Shown: positions 1 to 12,424 of the stretch, piece after piece | Position numbering within the stretch: the first letter of the stretch is position 1 | Layout: each line of letters starts with the position of its first letter | Source of the DNA: Rhodocyclaceae bacterium | Lineage (GTDB): Bacteria; Pseudomonadota; Gammaproteobacteria; Burkholderiales; Rhodocyclaceae | Assembly (NCBI GenBank): GCA_022072095.1 | Contig: JAJVIJ010000033.1 | Location: 1-47,554, forward strand | DNA length: 47,554 nt | Direction: 5' to 3' | Program-made: the position numbers and the translations under genes | Notes under the pieces: generated by a model | Database searches by the model: none | The model's input: the letters and a program-made list of their open reading frames with translations, nothing else | Told to the model about the DNA's origin: nothing

Positions 1-140
1 CTGCGTTTCCCACCGCCCGCCCACAGGTCGGCGGCTGCCCACACGCTCCACAGGCCCCATCCATCGGTTACAAATACAGCACTTCAAAACCAGAAGCTCA
101 GACTCATACCTTCATTGGAATTGACTGCCAATCTAGGCAC

Positions 141-164
141 AAAAAACCCGCATTTAAGCGGGTT
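141..164 (-). terminator. Intrinsic terminator of the rpmH-mnmE operon
   Basis: On the minus strand a 7-bp perfect stem (145-151 pairing with 158-164, AACCCGC/GCGGGTT) closes a 6-nt loop and runs straight into a run of six T at 146-141. It lies about 45 nt downstream of the mnmE stop codon. GC stem plus U tract is the textbook factor-independent form, so this is the likely end of the rpmH-rnpA-yidD-yidC-mnmE transcript. Positions 1-140, beyond it, hold no gene that I can support. Confidence 0.85.
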
Positions 165-209
165 ATCAATGGGTTATGTGGCAGTGTGCGGAACAGTCAG
201 GAAGGCTTG

Positions 210-1577
210 TCACTTTCCTATGCAGAAGCGACTGAAAATATCGCCTAGCAGATCATCGGCGCCGACCTCGCCCGTCATTTCGGCCAGTGCGGATTGCGTG
301 GAGCGCAGCTCCTCGGCCAGTAGCTCGAGCTGGCCTGTGCGTGCGCGGGCGTGCGCGAGCGCCTCGGCGGCCAGCGTCAGCGCGCCGAGATGCCGCGCGC
401 GGGCGAGCACGACGTCCTCTCCGCCCTCGTCCAGACCGGCCATCGCGGCGATGGCGGTGCTCAGCTCGTCGATGCCGGCGCCGGTCTTGGCCGACACCGC
501 GTAGGTCGCGGGCGCAGCTCCCGAAACATCTCCGGGGCGTTCGCCGGTCAGATCGATCTTGTTCCAGACGACGATGCGCCGAACGCCGCGCGGCAGCAAG
601 GGCACGATCAAGGGATCGATCGCGGCACTACGCCGCGTCGGGTCACAGGCGCTCGCGTCGATGACCGTGATCACCAGATCCGCCCGTCCGATTTCCTCGC
701 GGGTGCGCGCCATGCCCAGTTGCTCGATGGGATCGGTGCTGACATGCAGGCCGGCGGTATCGACCAGCAGAACCGGTATGCCGGCGATCGCGATCGGCTC
801 ACGCAAGGTATCGCGCGTCGTGCCGGGGAGCTCGCTGACAATGGCACGTTCGCTGCCGGTCATCCGGTTCATGAGGCTGGACTTGCCGACATTGGGCGCG
901 CCGGCCAGGACCACCACCCAGCCGGCGCGCAGTGCCTGACCACGGCGCCCGGATTCGAGCAGTTGCCCGACCTCGCCGGCGAGTGTGTCGATCAGCGCCG
1001 CGATCCGGTCGAGCAGCGAGCGATCGATGTCTTCCTCGGGAAAATCCAGGCAGGCCTCGATCAGCGCACGCGTCGTGCGCACCTGCTCGGCCAGGGACCG
1101 AATCCGCTTGCCAAGCTCGCCGTCGAGCGCGCGCAGTGCGGAACGGGCCGCGCGCTCGGAACCGGCGTCGATCAGGTCGGCGACGGCCTCGGCTTGCGTC
1201 AGATCCATGCGGCCGTTCAGAAAGGCCCGCAAGGTGAATTCGCCGGGATGGGCGATGCGCGCGCCGAGCTCGACACAACGATGCAGCAAGGACTTGAGCA
1301 CGACCGGGCTGCCGTGCACTTGCAGTTCGAGCACGTCTTCGCCGGTGTAGGAGGCAGGGCACGGAAAATACAGCGCGATGCCGGCATCGATGAGTTCGCC
1401 CGCGGCATCGAGAAACCGCCGCAGCGCGGCCAGTCGGGGGGCCGGCAAGCCGCCCATCAGCGCGTGCGCCACATCCGCCAGCCCGGGGCCCGACAGCCGG
1501 ACGATGCCGATGCCGCCACGCCCTGGTGGCGTGGCTATCGCGGCGATCAGCTCATTGCCCGGACTTTTGCTTGCCAC
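210..1577 (-). CDS. mnmE: tRNA uridine-5-carboxymethylaminomethyl(34) synthesis GTPase MnmE
   Basis: MnmE (TrmE) acts with MnmG to place the carboxymethylaminomethyl group on the wobble uridine of several tRNAs. The 455-residue product has the N-terminal folate-binding domain (ATPPGRGGIGIVRLSG near residue 16), a G domain with P-loop GAPNVGKS near residue 226 and the DTAG switch motif, and ends in the family's C-terminal CIGK with its essential cysteine. The length is normal. Its start overlaps the end of yidC by 26 bp, and it is the last gene of the rpmH operon, the usual gammaproteobacterial order. Confidence 0.97.
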   Translation of the reverse strand: MASKSPGNELIAAIATPPGRGGIGIVRLSGPGLADVAHALMGGLPAPRLAALRRFLDAAGELIDAGIALYFPCPASYTGEDVLELQVHGSPVVLKSLLHRCVELGARIAHPGEFTLRAFLNGRMDLTQAEAVADLIDAGSERAARSALRALDGELGKRIRSLAEQVRTTRALIEACLDFPEEDIDRSLLDRIAALIDTLAGEVGQLLESGRRGQALRAGWVVVLAGAPNVGKSSLMNRMTGSERAIVSELPGTTRDTLREPIAIAGIPVLLVDTAGLHVSTDPIEQLGMARTREEIGRADLVITVIDASACDPTRRSAAIDPLIVPLLPRGVRRIVVWNKIDLTGERPGDVSGAAPATYAVSAKTGAGIDELSTAIAAMAGLDEGGEDVVLARARHLGALTLAAEALAHARARTGQLELLAEELRSTQSALAEMTGEVGADDLLGDIFSRFCIGK

Positions 1578-3234
1578 CCTCGATCATCCGGGTGATCTGC
1601 CATTGCTGAGCGATCGACAACAGATTGTTCACGGTCCAGTACAACACCAGGCCGGACGGGAAGAACAGGAACATCGCGGTAAACACGACCGGCATCAGCA
1701 ACATGACCTTGGCCTGGATCGGATCGGGCGGGGTCGGGTTGAGCTTGGTCTGGATGAACATGGTCGCACCCATCAGCAAGGGCAGCACGAAATAGGGGTC
1801 CTTGGTCGACAGATCGTCGATCCACAGCGCCCAGGGCGCCTGACGCATTTCGACGCTGCCCAGCAACACCCAGTAGAGCGCGATGAACACCGGAATCTGC
1901 ACCAGGATGGGCAGGCAGCCGCCCAGCGGGTTGATTTTCTCCTTCTTGTAGAGCTCCATCATTTCCTGGTTCATGCGTACGCGGTCGTCGCCGTACTGTT
2001 CCTTGAGCTTCATCAGCTTCGGGGTCACGAGCCGCATCTTCGCCATCGATTTGTAGCTGGCCGCCGACAGCGGGAAGAACAGCAGCTTGAGCATCACGGT
2101 CAGCACGACGATGGACCAGCCCCAGTTGCCCAACAACTTGTGGAACCAGGAAAGCACCCAGAAGAGCGGCGAGGCGATGATCGTCAGCCAGCCGTAGTCC
2201 ACGGCCAGGTTCAGACCCGGTGCGACGGACTCGAGTTTTTCCTGCTCCAATGGGCCGGCGTACAGCGACATCGACACCGTGCCGGATGCGCCCTGTGCGA
2301 TCGTGCCCACCGGGCGCTTCACGCCGCCGCGATAGAGCTCCCCGACCTTCTCGAGGTAGTACTCGCGATCGGCGCCGGCAGGCGGAATCCAGGCGCTGAC
2401 AAAATAATGCTGCACCAGCGCGAGCCAGCCATCCTTGGCCTCCTTGACATAGCCGGCCTTGCCCGCGGCGATGTCGTCGAAACTGATTTTCTTGTACTTC
2501 TGCGCCTCGGTATAGGCGGCGAAGCCGGTGAACGTGCTCAGCATCGACGTCTCCTCGGCAACCGGCTTGCCATCGCGCAGCACGTGAAAATAGGCAACCG
2601 GCGCAAGCGGCCGTGCCGAACCGTTGCGAATCTCGAAACCGGTTTCGATCAGGTAGCTCCCGCGGCGGAACGTGTAGGTGCGCGTGACCGCCACGCCATC
2701 GGCCGTCGGCGCCTCTAGCCGCACCGTCACGCTGTCCTGTCCCGCTTGCAGCTCGTAGCGCTCCTTGTCCGGCCGGTACGCCGTCTTGTGCGTGGGAAGG
2801 GCCGCCTCGGGCGACAAGGCGAAGCCTGCCTGCGCGACATAGGTGTGGGCACCATCCACCTCGAACAGCCGGAACGGATGCTGCCGATCGTGCGTACTGC
2901 CATGTCGCAGCAGCGCCAGACCGACGAGATCGCCACCTTGCATGGAAATGTCCGCCTCCAGCACATCGGTGCGGACATGCACGCGCGCAGACGATTTCAA
3001 CGCCTCACTTTCGGGCAGACGTGTTGCAGGGGCTTGTGTGGTGCCGGACGATGGGCTCACCGGGGACGACAGCGATTTCGGTATGGTATCGGCAGGGTTC
3101 GCCGTTGCCGACGGTGCGGCATTCTGCGCATTCGGCAGGGTGTTCTGCACGACGTGCTGCTTCTGCCAGGCATCCCAGAGCATGAACAGCGACATCATGA
3201 ACACCACCAGCAATATGGTTCTTTGCGTATCCAT
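1552..3234 (-). CDS. yidC: Membrane protein insertase YidC
   Basis: YidC inserts membrane proteins into the inner membrane, alone or with SecYEG. The start is placed at the ATG giving MDTQRTILLVVFMMSLFMLWDAW, an N-terminal membrane anchor like that of other Gram-negative YidC proteins; the frame is open 15 codons further upstream but that part is not conserved. After the anchor come a Ser/Ala/Pro-rich linker, the large periplasmic domain (about residues 70-330) and the conserved five-helix insertase core with LGNWGWSIVVLTVMLK and the positively charged KMRLVTPKLMKLKEQYGDD cytoplasmic loop. It ends in a basic tail. It lies between yidD and mnmE; 560 residues is typical. Confidence 0.96.
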   Translation of the reverse strand: MDTQRTILLVVFMMSLFMLWDAWQKQHVVQNTLPNAQNAAPSATANPADTIPKSLSSPVSPSSGTTQAPATRLPESEALKSSARVHVRTDVLEADISMQGGDLVGLALLRHGSTHDRQHPFRLFEVDGAHTYVAQAGFALSPEAALPTHKTAYRPDKERYELQAGQDSVTVRLEAPTADGVAVTRTYTFRRGSYLIETGFEIRNGSARPLAPVAYFHVLRDGKPVAEETSMLSTFTGFAAYTEAQKYKKISFDDIAAGKAGYVKEAKDGWLALVQHYFVSAWIPPAGADREYYLEKVGELYRGGVKRPVGTIAQGASGTVSMSLYAGPLEQEKLESVAPGLNLAVDYGWLTIIASPLFWVLSWFHKLLGNWGWSIVVLTVMLKLLFFPLSAASYKSMAKMRLVTPKLMKLKEQYGDDRVRMNQEMMELYKKEKINPLGGCLPILVQIPVFIALYWVLLGSVEMRQAPWALWIDDLSTKDPYFVLPLLMGATMFIQTKLNPTPPDPIQAKVMLLMPVVFTAMFLFFPSGLVLYWTVNNLLSIAQQWQITRMIEGGKQKSGQ

Positions 3235-3294
3235 CATGGCAATCGGTTTAGGTGGTCGCGAGCCGGTATCGACCGGCACGGTTAGCCCCGGGAA

Positions 3295-3504
3295 TCAGGG
3301 CACAGGATCGTAGCCTCCTGGGCTCCAGGGGTGACAGCGGCCGATACGGCGCAATCCCAGCCAGCTTCCGCGGACCGCGCCGTAACGCACAATCGATGTT
3401 GCGGCGTACTCACTGCACGAGGGATGAAAGCGACACCGACGACCCAGCAAGGGACTCAAGGTCCATTGATAAACCCGAATCAGGCCCACCAACAGCTGCG
3501 TCAT
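3295..3504 (-). CDS. yidD: Membrane protein insertion efficiency factor YidD
   Basis: This small 69-residue protein belongs to the YidD family, which helps YidC-dependent insertion of inner-membrane proteins. It shows the family signature: an amphipathic N-terminal helix ([18 protein letters not shown]), the conserved cysteine segment [11 protein letters not shown] and the C-terminal [14 protein letters not shown]. The start codon overlaps the rnpA stop codon by 4 bp, so translation is probably coupled. Position between rnpA and yidC is the standard one. Confidence 0.95.
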   Translation of the reverse strand: MTQLLVGLIRVYQWTLSPLLGRRCRFHPSCSEYAATSIVRYGAVRGSWLGLRRIGRCHPWSPGGYDPVP

Positions 3505-3902
3505 GACGACAGCCGCTCGACAAGATCCGTCACCTCCCCGCGCAGCGAGGCGTAGCCATCGACTGCCACCGGCACGCGCAGGCGGAACACCAGATCCATG
3601 CCGACGAGCTCGCCTTGATTGAGTCTCACCATTTCCCGTATGCAGCGCTTCAACCGGTTTCTCGCCACCGCCAACTTCAGGTTTCGCTTGCCTATGATCA
3701 GCCCCAGACGCGGGTGATGCAGGCCGTTAGCGCGTCGCTTCACCAGGAAATGCTTGCTGGTCAGCACCTCACCGCGGCGCAGCACGATGGCAAATTCGGC
3801 CGGCTTCCGGAGCCTGAAGTCGGCCCCGAAGCCACAACGCCCGACGTGCTGCGCCGGCTTGTTTCCAGATCCTTCGATGCGGCCGGACAAGGTACAGGAC
3901 AA
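3501..3902 (-). CDS. rnpA: Ribonuclease P protein component
   Basis: RnpA is the protein subunit of RNase P, which trims the 5' leader of pre-tRNAs. The product carries the family core from [14 protein letters not shown] onward, and the RNA-binding RNR region appears as [12 protein letters not shown]. The open frame begins at a TTG codon 40 nt after rpmH. Other family members start close to the FRLRK segment, and about 23 residues of poorly conserved sequence precede it here, so the exact start is uncertain: no internal ATG or GTG offers a better one and I see no strong ribosome binding site. Confidence 0.92.
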   Translation of the reverse strand: MSCTLSGRIEGSGNKPAQHVGRCGFGADFRLRKPAEFAIVLRRGEVLTSKHFLVKRRANGLHHPRLGLIIGKRNLKLAVARNRLKRCIREMVRLNQGELVGMDLVFRLRVPVAVDGYASLRGEVTDLVERLSS

Positions 3903-3941
3903 CCGAGACCCGACGGCACCCGATCGTGCGACTGATCGGGA

Positions 3942-4076
3942 TCAGGCTGCCAGACGATGACGGCCTTTTGCCCTGCGCGCGCGAATGACCGAGCGACCGC
4001 CCCGGCTCCGCATTCTCACCAGAAAGCCATGGGTACGCTTGCGTCGGACCACAGAAGGTTGATAGGTACGTTTCAT
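3942..4076 (-). CDS. rpmH: 50S ribosomal protein L34
   Basis: This 44-codon gene encodes ribosomal protein L34, a small very basic protein of the large subunit. The translated start [18 protein letters not shown] and the end KGRHRLAA are diagnostic. A GAGGA ribosome binding site sits about 8 nt before the ATG at 4076, and a near-consensus promoter lies just upstream. It is the first gene of the rpmH-rnpA-yidD-yidC-mnmE operon and is divergent from dnaA. Confidence 0.97.
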   Translation of the reverse strand: MKRTYQPSVVRRKRTHGFLVRMRSRGGRSVIRARRAKGRHRLAA

Positions 4077-4102
4077 TGATTCATCCTCGAACAGAACCTG
4101 TC

Positions 4103-4131
4103 ATTACAGCAATATGGCCAAGCCCTGTCAA
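4103..4131 (-). promoter_or_regulatory. Sigma-70 promoter of rpmH
   Basis: On the minus strand a perfect -35 box TTGACA (4131-4126) is separated by exactly 17 nt from a -10 box TGTAAT (4108-4103, five of six matches). Transcription would start near 4096, about 20 nt before the rpmH ATG. This is one of the two best promoter matches I found in the window and fits a highly expressed ribosomal protein operon. Confidence 0.8.
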
Positions 4132-4150
4132 TGCAGAGGCGACGATCGGC

Positions 4151-4159
4151 TGTGGATAA
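4151..4159 (-). promoter_or_regulatory. Perfect DnaA box in the rpmH-dnaA intergenic region
   Basis: TGTGGATAA on the plus strand is the exact complement of the consensus DnaA box TTATCCACA. It lies 150 bp before the dnaA start and about 20 bp upstream of the rpmH -35 box. It could serve dnaA autoregulation or be an outlying part of the origin. I found no second strong box in 4077-4309, so this spacer alone does not look like a full origin. Confidence 0.7.
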
Positions 4160-4309
4160 GTTGCCCGGAGTGGTCTAGAATCTTGCCCGGTTCGACGCCC
4201 GGTGCGCTCGCCCGGTTTCTCCGTCATCGATCCGTGAAGCGTCGAGCCGTCGTGCCCGCGCGTCGCCTCCCAAACACATACGAAAATTTTCAGACCCGTA
4301 GATTCACTG

Positions 4310-5680
4310 ATGCAAAACTTCTGGGAATCTTGCCTGGCGACCTTCAGAGACGAGTTGCCGCCGCAACAGTTCACCACCTGGATCGGCGCGCTCGAATTCG
4401 ATGACAAGAAATTCCCCGGGGAACTGCTGCTGACCGCACCGAATCGCTTCGTTCTCCAATGGGTGCGGGATCGCTATCTGTCGCGGATCGAGCTGATGGC
4501 CAAGGAGTATTTCGGGACGGACATGCGCTTGCGCCTGTCGCTGCCGGAAACCCAGGTTGTTCGCGCCGAGCGCTCGGCGCCGGATGGCCCGTCACACGCC
4601 AGCAACCCCGTTCCTTTCCGGATGCCGCCGGCGCCCACGGTCAGGGAATCCGCTTACGCCAAGACACGCCTCATTCCCTCCCTGACCTTCGATTCGCTGG
4701 TCACCGGGCGAGCAAACGACCTCGCGCGAGCCGCGGCCCAGCAGGTCGCGGAGAATCCGGGAAAATCCTACAACCCGCTATTTATCTATGGCGGTGTAGG
4801 ACTCGGAAAAACCCACATGATCCATGCCATCGGCAATTATCTGATTGCGCACAATCCGGATTTCGTGATCCGCTACGTGCATGCCGAGGACTACTATTCA
4901 GATGTCGTTCGTGCCTACCAGCAAAAGGCATTCGACACTTTCAAGCGCTACTATCGCTCGCTCGACCTTCTGCTCGTCGATGACATACAGTTTTTCAACA
5001 ACAAGGCTCGCACTCAGGAAGAATTCTTCTACGCGTTCAATGCCTTGACCGAGGCCAACAAGCAGATCGTCATTTCGTGTGATACCTATCCACGGGACAT
5101 CGAGGGTGTCGAAGAACGCCTGACCACGCGCTTTGGCTGGGGTCTCACCGTACAAATCGAAGTTCCCGAGCTGGAAATGCGCGTCGCCATCCTGAAGAAG
5201 AAGGCCGAATCCGAAAGGATCGTGCTGCCGGACGATGTCGCATTCCTGATCGCGAAGCACCTGCGTTCCAATGTGCGTGAACTCGAAGGCGCGCTGAAAA
5301 AGGTCACGGCGTTTTCACGCTTCCACAATACTGACATCCAGATCGACTCGGCAAAGGAAGCCCTGAAGGATTTGATCGGGGCACAAAGTCGCTCCATCAC
5401 CATCGAGTCGATACAGAAGACCGTAGCGGACTACTACAAGATCAAGATTGCGGACATGCATTCGAAGAAGCGCACCCGCTCGCTCGCCCGGCCCCGACAG
5501 GTCGCCATGTGGCTAGCCAAGGAACTCACCTCGGAAAGTTACCCGGCGATCGGCGAAGCATTCGGTGGCCGGGACCATACCACCGTGCTGCACGCGTGCC
5601 GCACCATTGCCGATCTGCGTCGCTCGAACAGCCAGCTCAACCATGACGTGCACTTGCTGACCCAGGTCATCCGTGGCTGA
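4310..5680 (+). CDS. dnaA: Chromosomal replication initiator protein DnaA
   Basis: DnaA binds DnaA boxes and opens the origin. The 456-residue product shows the four usual parts: N-terminal DnaB-interaction domain (MQNFWESCLATFRDELPPQQ), a short variable linker around residues 85-115, the AAA+ domain with Walker A GGVGLGKTH at 161-169 and Walker B LLVDDIQFF, and the C-terminal DNA-binding domain with the signature GGRDHTTVLHACRTI near residue 417. It starts the dnaA-dnaN-gyrB block. Length and motif content are normal. Confidence 0.98.
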   Translation: MQNFWESCLATFRDELPPQQFTTWIGALEFDDKKFPGELLLTAPNRFVLQWVRDRYLSRIELMAKEYFGTDMRLRLSLPETQVVRAERSAPDGPSHASNPVPFRMPPAPTVRESAYAKTRLIPSLTFDSLVTGRANDLARAAAQQVAENPGKSYNPLFIYGGVGLGKTHMIHAIGNYLIAHNPDFVIRYVHAEDYYSDVVRAYQQKAFDTFKRYYRSLDLLLVDDIQFFNNKARTQEEFFYAFNALTEANKQIVISCDTYPRDIEGVEERLTTRFGWGLTVQIEVPELEMRVAILKKKAESERIVLPDDVAFLIAKHLRSNVRELEGALKKVTAFSRFHNTDIQIDSAKEALKDLIGAQSRSITIESIQKTVADYYKIKIADMHSKKRTRSLARPRQVAMWLAKELTSESYPAIGEAFGGRDHTTVLHACRTIADLRRSNSQLNHDVHLLTQVIRG

Positions 5681-5883
5681 CGGCACCTGTCGACAAGCTG
5701 TGAACAGAGCCCGGGGGGATTTGGGGATAAGTCGTTTTTTTCGATGGCATGGCCGATCTCCCAACAATGCCGACACGCCGACCCACAGTTTTATACATAT
5801 CTCAAATGATTGATTATAAAAATATAATATTGATTTCCCCCAGAATCGGTCGGACCATTATCTTTTAATGGAGATATATATAA
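5681..5883 (+). other. Probable replication origin (oriC) between dnaA and dnaN
   Basis: This 203-bp spacer has origin-like features. At 5722-5730 TGGGGATAA is an 8/9 match to a DnaA box on the minus strand; TTATACATA at 5791-5799 is a weaker 7/9 match; TGTGAACAG near 5699 is weaker still. From about 5787 to 5838 the DNA is strikingly AT-rich in a GC-rich genome, as expected for a duplex-unwinding element. dnaA, dnaN, gyrB and rpmH flank it. The small number of good DnaA boxes keeps confidence moderate. The dnaN ribosome binding site (GGAG near 5870) lies at the right end. Confidence 0.55.
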
Positions 5884-9464
<3,581 letters not shown>

Positions 9465-9586
9465 GGCGCTGGACGTGTGAGGCGCGCGCGCCCCCCGCCC
9501 GGCCCCCGGGTCGAGCGGGCTTGCTGCCCAGTTCTGAAGCTCGCTCCCGGACAGGTTGATCAGGCTCCGGCGCGGATGCAGCAGCC

Positions 9587-10804
9587 TTAAAGTCGACGAC
9601 GCGCGACGACAACCGCCACCAGGCCCAGACCGGCCAGCAACATCGCGTACGTGCCGGGTTCCGGTACGGTCGCCGCTGCCAGCGCGGCCCGCGCGGTGTC
9701 GGGATGGTCCGAGAACAGGCCATCCACCCCCAAAGCATAGAACGCCCGGTATTCCTCGGCGGGGGTGGCGTACCCCAGCTGGTAGCCGATGCTGTCGTCG
9801 CGAAAGGTCCATGTGTGTACCAGCAGGCCCTTGTCGTGGGCCATCTCCACGATACCGGTGCTACCTACTATCTGACGGTCCCGCGCATCGAGAATGCCGT
9901 CGCCAGTGCGATCGACGCCATCGGCCACGGTCTTCAGCAGGTAGGGTTTCCAGGGACCGATGCCGTCGGCGTAAGACGAGACGAAGCTCAGGCCGCCGTC
10001 GGTCAGAAGATCAGCGAAGGTGCGTGGGTCATTGGCAACGACGAAATCGTAGGGTCGATCGTAGGGTGGCACGCTCACGTCCATGCTGCCGTCGGCGTTC
10101 ACATCCCAGGCATCCATCAGTTGCACCAGGCGGATGTCGGTCTGTCCGTTCAGGTATTGCAGATTGGTGGTCTCGAAAGACTGGATGAACACCGGGGCGG
10201 CGCGGCTGTTGCCGTAGGCAGCATGCAAGGTGCTGACGAGAGTGTCCTCGAAATGGGTCGCGGAAAGACCATTGGCCTGGGCCTGAACGGACATGTAGGT
10301 CGAGTGCTTCAGCTCGGGATAGATACCCACACCTTTGTCCTTCGCCAGCGCGATCACCTCGTTCAGAGTGGGAATTTCGTACAAGCCATTGTGGCTCTGG
10401 TCGCGGTTGGCACGCGGCTGAATGGCGCGCAGGGTCTTGATTTCGTCCAGCGTGAAGGTGTCCGCGAAATAGGCAGTGGTCATCACGCCATCCAGCATGC
10501 GCGTCGACTTGCGGCTAATGGCGAACTTGCTTGCCACATCGGTGGTGCCGTCAAGGATGGGTTCGTGTCGGGCAATCAGCACGCCGTCCTTGGTCATCAC
10601 CAGGTCGGGTTCGATGAAGGCAACGCCCATATCGATGGCTTTGGCATAGGATGCCAGCGTGTGCTCGGGCAGATAGCCGGACGCACCGCGGTGGCCGATG
10701 ACTATGGGAGCTTGGCCGTCGAGCGTGTTCCAGGCCTGGGCCGGAGCGGCGTTGAGCGCGCCGATGGCACACAGGAGCAGCGTATTCCGAGTGCAGATCC
10801 GCAT
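9587..10804 (-). CDS. Exported GlpQ-type glycerophosphodiester phosphodiesterase with PEP-CTERM anchor
   Basis: The 405-residue product resembles periplasmic GlpQ, which splits glycerophosphodiesters into glycerol-3-phosphate and an alcohol. After a signal peptide (about residues 1-24, ending APAQA) comes the signature HRGASGYLPEHT, then the metal-ligand segment FIEPDLVMTKDG and a following ARHEP. The C terminus is a PEP-CTERM sorting signal: VPEPGTY, a hydrophobic helix and RRRL, which a rhomboid/exosortase system would recognise. It is the second gene of a pair, 21 bp after the phosphatase-fold gene, and convergent with gyrB. The substrate is inferred from the family only. An exosortase is not in this window. 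Confidence 0.88.
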   Translation of the reverse strand: MRICTRNTLLLCAIGALNAAPAQAWNTLDGQAPIVIGHRGASGYLPEHTLASYAKAIDMGVAFIEPDLVMTKDGVLIARHEPILDGTTDVASKFAISRKSTRMLDGVMTTAYFADTFTLDEIKTLRAIQPRANRDQSHNGLYEIPTLNEVIALAKDKGVGIYPELKHSTYMSVQAQANGLSATHFEDTLVSTLHAAYGNSRAAPVFIQSFETTNLQYLNGQTDIRLVQLMDAWDVNADGSMDVSVPPYDRPYDFVVANDPRTFADLLTDGGLSFVSSYADGIGPWKPYLLKTVADGVDRTGDGILDARDRQIVGSTGIVEMAHDKGLLVHTWTFRDDSIGYQLGYATPAEEYRAFYALGVDGLFSDHPDTARAALAAATVPEPGTYAMLLAGLGLVAVVVARRRL

Positions 10805-10825
10805 TGTCGGTTTCCTGATGTTTGG

Positions 10826-12271
10826 TTAAAGGGGGAGTCGGGATTTACCGCGGGCCGCGAGACCCAAGAGCCCCAAACCGGCCAGCAACAGCGCGTAGGC
10901 TTCCGGTTCCGGGACCGGGTTGACGGCCACGTCCACCCAAACCGCCTTGTGGTCCGAGGTGGAGTAATTGGCATAGAGGTTGTAGGGGCTGCGGAAGGTG
11001 CCCACCAGCGGCCATTCGACATCCTGGGATGTGGGCCAGAAGACGCCGGCACTGTCAATCGTCAGGTTGGCCGAGGGCAGGACGTAGTCCACGCGCAGGT
11101 TGCCCGGCGCGGCGTCGCTGAAGTCGGCGGTGTCGAACGTCGGGTCGCCGAGGTGGCTTTGATTGGCCGTGCCGTTGTTGGAGGGCAGCGTGGCGGCCTC
11201 TAGGCCGCCAGCGGCCGCGGGGGTGAGCTGGGTATTGACCAGAGGGTGGTTCAGCAACTGGCCGATGGCGTTGTACGGGACGCCATTCACCACGCCCTTG
11301 AAGCTGTCGCCGTCGTACGGATCGGCGTTGTAGTCACCGGCGATGACGAACTTCGCACCCGCGGCCAAGCCGCCGTTGCCCCCTTGGTCGTCATAGATGT
11401 AGCTGGCCTGGGCGCCACCGGCGATGTAGTCGGCCCAAAAGCGGATCTCGTCGTGATTGCGCTTGCCGTTGCGGTCCTCGGCGCCGTCGAAGGTCGGTGG
11501 CGTGGGATGCGCGGTGAGGAAGTGCAGCTCCTGGCCATTGATGCGCACTGTCACGTCCACATGATTTTTCGAGGACAGGCGCAGCGCATTGATCTCGTCC
11601 TGGTTGTAGAAGTTCGCCAGGTTGTTGGCGCCGGCGACCGGATCGTTGGTCAGCAGGTTGCCGGGCATGTCGTTCCATTTGAAGTTCTGGAAGCTGCGTA
11701 CGCCGACGATCTCGTACTTGGAATAAATGGTGAAGCCATACTGGCCGGCATAGTTGCCGAAGCCGAAGGCGTCATCGCCGCCACTGATGACGCCGTTGTT
11801 GTTCAGGTCGAAACCGCTCGCCAGCCCAGTGTTGGTATTGGGGGTGTAGCGGTAGCCGTAGCTGACCGGCTTGGTCGCCGTGCCGCCGAGGCTGTGGGCC
11901 TGGGACAGGAAATTGCTCTGGAATCGACGGGCCGCTTCGCTGGAATAGCCCTTCGCCATGGCGTTGCTGCCGGCGGTGGGGCTGCCGTTGAGGTCGAAAT
12001 CGAACTCGTTGATCAGCAGCACGTCCGCATTCACCCGCTGGATGATCTCGGCCACGTTGTGGATCTGCTGGATGCGTTTGCCCACCGTGGTGGTGAAATC
12101 GGCGCCGGCCGGGTTGGCCAGGTCGGACAGGAGCTGGCCGCTGGCATCGCGGTTGAGCGAGGCATTGAAAGTCGCGAAGCGTACGCTGGCCGCTTGCGCG
12201 CCTGGGGAGACCGCCAGCGCGACGAGTATCGCCGAAGACACCAGGCTGCGGCGGAACGGAACATTGGTCAT
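10826..12271 (-). CDS. Exported endonuclease/exonuclease/phosphatase-family hydrolase with PEP-CTERM anchor
   Basis: The start is set at the ATG beginning MTNVPFRRSLVSSAILVALA, which gives a proper signal peptide cut after GAQA; the open frame extends 43 codons further but without a signal. The mature part has the metal-dependent EEP fold: VRFATFNASL at the start, LLINEFDFD (metal-ligand glutamate), LTAHPTPP, the GDYNADPYDGDS motif and the terminal SDHKAVWVDV histidine motif. The C-terminal VPEPEAY plus hydrophobic helix plus basic tail is a second PEP-CTERM signal. It is probably co-transcribed with the downstream GlpQ-type gene. The true substrate (nucleic acid, sugar phosphate or phospholipid) cannot be read from sequence. 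Confidence 0.85.
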   Translation of the reverse strand: MTNVPFRRSLVSSAILVALAVSPGAQAASVRFATFNASLNRDASGQLLSDLANPAGADFTTTVGKRIQQIHNVAEIIQRVNADVLLINEFDFDLNGSPTAGSNAMAKGYSSEAARRFQSNFLSQAHSLGGTATKPVSYGYRYTPNTNTGLASGFDLNNNGVISGGDDAFGFGNYAGQYGFTIYSKYEIVGVRSFQNFKWNDMPGNLLTNDPVAGANNLANFYNQDEINALRLSSKNHVDVTVRINGQELHFLTAHPTPPTFDGAEDRNGKRNHDEIRFWADYIAGGAQASYIYDDQGGNGGLAAGAKFVIAGDYNADPYDGDSFKGVVNGVPYNAIGQLLNHPLVNTQLTPAAAGGLEAATLPSNNGTANQSHLGDPTFDTADFSDAAPGNLRVDYVLPSANLTIDSAGVFWPTSQDVEWPLVGTFRSPYNLYANYSTSDHKAVWVDVAVNPVPEPEAYALLLAGLGLLGLAARGKSRLPL

Positions 12272-12383
12272 TGATTTGGCTCGCTTGATGGGTGACGGGA
12301 ACCGGCGCACAGGATGCTGGCCAGTGCCGCCCCAATCTAGCAAGCCAATATTGACGCAATATGATGGGCTCTCCCGCCCGGAT

Positions 12384-12399
12384 TGGGCCGAATGGCCCA
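12384..12399 (-). terminator. Weak hairpin downstream of moeA
   Basis: A 6-bp stem (TGGGCC/GGCCCA, 12384-12389 with 12394-12399) around a 4-nt loop lies 26 bp after the moeA stop and before the PEP-CTERM pair. It has no T tract, so it may be only a pause or Rho-assisted end. Confidence 0.3.
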
Positions 12400-12424
12400 T
12401 GCACAGGCGGTCGGCTCGGACCTG

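Noticed and set aside
1-140. Part of an origin or a gene at the left edge
   Set aside because: No DnaA box, no plausible coding frame with family resemblance and no tRNA-like fold could be seen.
9465-9586. Terminator between gyrB and the GlpQ-type gene
   Set aside because: The spacer is very GC-rich with runs of C, but I could not draw a convincing stem with a U tract.
9704-11203. A 499-codon plus-strand open frame opposite the PEP-CTERM pair
   Set aside because: It lies over two well-supported minus-strand genes; composition is that of an antisense shadow.
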